NCBI GenBank assembly: GCA_041164045.1
Contig: JBEAQD010000029.1
Coordinates: 1-7,563, forward strand
DNA length: 7,563 nucleotides
From: CALRBF01 sp041164045
Lineage (GTDB): Bacteria; Patescibacteriota; Minisyncoccia; SW-4-49-11
Reading direction: 5' to 3'
Positions 6,984 through 7,563 of the stretch are shown here, one piece after another. The position numbers and the translations under genes were made by a program. The stretch's first letter is position 1. Every line of letters begins with the position of its first letter. Under the pieces are notes generated by a model. It was not told the DNA's origin, made no database searches, and worked only from the letters and a program-made list of their open reading frames with translations.

Positions 6984-7004
6984 CTGCCTCCCGTAGGAGG
7001 CAGT
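6983..7004. repeat. Perfect 9-bp hairpin/cruciform just after the DGR variable repeat (putative retrohoming target element)
   Basis: ACTGCCTCC (6983-6991) and GGAGGCAGT (6996-7004) form a perfect 9-bp stem with a 4-nt loop: CGTA on the plus strand, TACG on the coding strand, closed by C-G. It begins 6 nt downstream of the variable-protein stop codon. In the BPP-1 DGR a short stem with a 4-nt loop at the same relative position forms a DNA hairpin/cruciform needed for efficient target recognition. The stem length, loop size and placement fit; the loop differs from the GNRA-like loop of BPP-1. The stem is certain and the role is inferred. Confidence 0.7.
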
Positions 7005-7010
7005 TGCCCC

Positions 7011-7563
7011 TCAGCGCACGACGCAGCGGAAGCCAACATCATTGCCCGTACCGGCCGGAGTAGCAGCCAGAACCAGAGTAAAGACCCCTGCATTAGTTGC
7101 AGACTCCCAGCCACCACCGCGGAGGAAAGCAAAAGTAGTTGTTCCTGTCACTGTTCCTGCATAGTATTGTCCCATATTCTGATCGCTATTCCATACTGGA
7201 TTACTTGGTCTGGTTAAATCATAGCTTAATGTTCCAAAACTACTTATGGCTGTCCATTGTTGCAAAAGATTTCCTGAACTATTATTTGGTTTATCTTGCC
7301 CTTGTATGGTATCACTTGTCCATTCCCAGACATTCCCACTCATATCCCAAATTACTTCTCCATTGCTTAAGGTATGGGTTCTTCTTTCCCTACTTACTGG
7401 GGTTTCATTTGCATTTCCTGTTCCTTCATAGCCTTGACTGTCATTTGTATTGGCGGCGAGTGCATTTGCTGGGCTATTATCGCTATGTCCTCTATATAGG
7501 CCTCCGTTTGTTGGTGATGCATCTGTTGAACCTATAACTCCATTTCTCCAATTACTTGACTGT
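7011..7563 (-). CDS. DGR-diversified FGE-sulfatase/C-type-lectin-fold variable protein, 5'-truncated
   Basis: The C-terminal 183 residues of a protein whose frame stays open to the window edge; the TGA stop is at 7013-7011. The ATG at 7343 is internal, because the residues before it are continuous domain sequence (GLYRGHSD, residues 21-28; THTLSNGEVIWD, residues 62-73). The fragment shows FGE-sulfatase/SUMF1 landmarks: MSGNVWEWTSD (74-84), FLRGGGW (146-152) and the terminal VGFRCVV (176-182). Only one Cys (C180) is present, so the paired catalytic cysteines of true formylglycine-generating enzymes are absent and a ligand-binding role on the C-type-lectin fold is more likely. Automatic annotation would probably say SUMF1/EgtB/PvdO family. 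The C-terminal ~39 codons have DGR variable-repeat character. In related CPR targets the N-terminus often carries a pilin-like or other surface-export segment; here it lies beyond the edge. gmk lies downstream with its own promoter. Confidence 0.88.
   Translation of the reverse strand, partial: QSSNWRNGVIGSTDASPTNGGLYRGHSDNSPANALAANTNDSQGYEGTGNANETPVSRERRTHTLSNGEVIWDMSGNVWEWTSDTIQGQDKPNNSSGNLLQQWTAISSFGTLSYDLTRPSNPVWNSDQNMGQYYAGTVTGTTTFAFLRGGGWESATNAGVFTLVLAATPAGTGNDVGFRCVVR
7014..7130 (-). other. Putative DGR variable repeat (VR)
   Basis: The last 39 codons before the stop have the layout of a DGR VR: they run from AFLRGG to GFRC at the extreme C-terminus of a CLec-fold protein. By hand count the coding strand has 72 G or C in 117 nt (about 62%) and only 12 adenines, unlike the A-rich upstream part of the gene. 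Codons at the exposed sites are NNY types such as GGC151, TCT154, GTT164, GCT166, GCT167, GCC170, GGT171 and GGC173, as expected if template AAC/AAT codons were mutated at both adenines. Framework codons (RGG, W, TNAG, FT, VGFRC) look conserved. The GC-rich 3' end (7005-7034) would hold the initiation-of-mutagenic-homing site. The exact boundaries need the template repeat, which is not in this window. Confidence 0.78.

Larger units (their letters stand above)
6724..7010. other. Intergenic region between the variable-protein gene and gmk
   Basis: This 287-bp gap has two parts. The gmk-proximal ~77 bp are extremely AT-rich and hold the gmk promoter. The remaining ~210 bp contain four stem-loops in series (6806-6823, 6851-6873, 6909-6983, 6983-7004). 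I see no reverse transcriptase, no Avd-like reading frame and no second copy of the VR sequence, so neither the template repeat nor the DGR machinery is here. Confidence 0.7.

Noticed and set aside
6983..7004. 16S rRNA fragment
   Set aside because: Only 16 nt match the conserved 338 region; the bases on both sides instead extend the palindrome and do not follow 16S.
6806..7004. CRISPR array
   Set aside because: The repeated structures are different inverted repeats, not evenly spaced direct repeats, and no cas gene is present.
6724..7010. Template repeat, Avd or reverse transcriptase in the gap downstream of the VR
   Set aside because: No second copy of VR-like sequence (for example GGCTTCCGCTGC or GCAGGGGTCTTTAC) and no reading frame of useful length is present there.
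7011..7013. UGA read as glycine (code 25, as in Gracilibacteria/SR1)
   Set aside because: UGA closes the variable-protein gene exactly after GFRCVVR, as expected for the family, and the other genes contain no in-frame UGA.
6963..7537. Plus-strand open frames at 6963-7217 and 7139-7537
   Set aside because: They are antisense to the FGE-like gene, their products are Ser/Cys- or Leu/Tyr-rich without domain signal, and the first begins inside the 75-bp hairpin.
7011..7563. Active formylglycine-generating enzyme or EgtB/PvdO oxidoreductase
   Set aside because: The fragment has a single Cys, lacks the catalytic cysteine pair, and the region that would hold it is the adenine-depleted variable repeat.

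Overview
This AT-rich bacterial window reads normally in code 11. It holds one strongly recognisable accessory signal: at the right edge, on the minus strand, is the 3' part of a formylglycine-generating-enzyme-like (FGE-sulfatase/C-type-lectin fold) gene. Its last ~117 bases look like the variable repeat (VR) of a diversity-generating retroelement (DGR). The low GC, compact gene packing, near absence of Shine-Dalgarno sequences, gene repertoire and this type of DGR target all suggest a Candidate Phyla Radiation (Patescibacteria) genome. That assignment is inference; no rRNA or marker tree is available.

Layout. Positions 1-2053 (plus strand): the C-terminal ~449 residues of a family 5 peptide-type ABC transporter substrate-binding protein, then rsmE (16S rRNA m3U1498 methyltransferase) 2 nt downstream. 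Positions 2048-6723 (minus strand, transcribed right to left): gmk (guanylate kinase), a NYN-domain putative ribonuclease with a disordered basic tail, mutM/fpg (8-oxoguanine glycosylase), an AI-2E/PerM-family membrane protein and rmuC. The last four are tightly packed and probably form an operon. The two strands converge at 2048-2053, where a TTATAA palindrome carries both stop codons. gmk has a good promoter of its own (TTGAAA, 17 nt, TATAAT with an extended -10).

Positions 6724-7010 are a 287-bp noncoding gap that is unusually rich in inverted repeats. Read from the variable gene's stop codon there is a perfect 9-bp stem with a 4-nt loop 6 nt after the stop, then directly abutting it a 75-bp nested inverted repeat with 14-bp arms, then an 8-bp stem, then a very GC-rich 7-bp stem. 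A hairpin just downstream of a VR matches the placement of the cruciform needed for DGR retrohoming in the Bordetella phage BPP-1 system.

How it fits together. The core genes are housekeeping: nucleotide supply (Gmk), base-excision repair (MutM), DNA maintenance (RmuC), RNA handling (NYN) and rRNA modification (RsmE). The DGR target is an accessory gene beside them. No reverse transcriptase, Avd or template repeat is visible here, so the target must be served by components beyond position 7563 or elsewhere in the genome.
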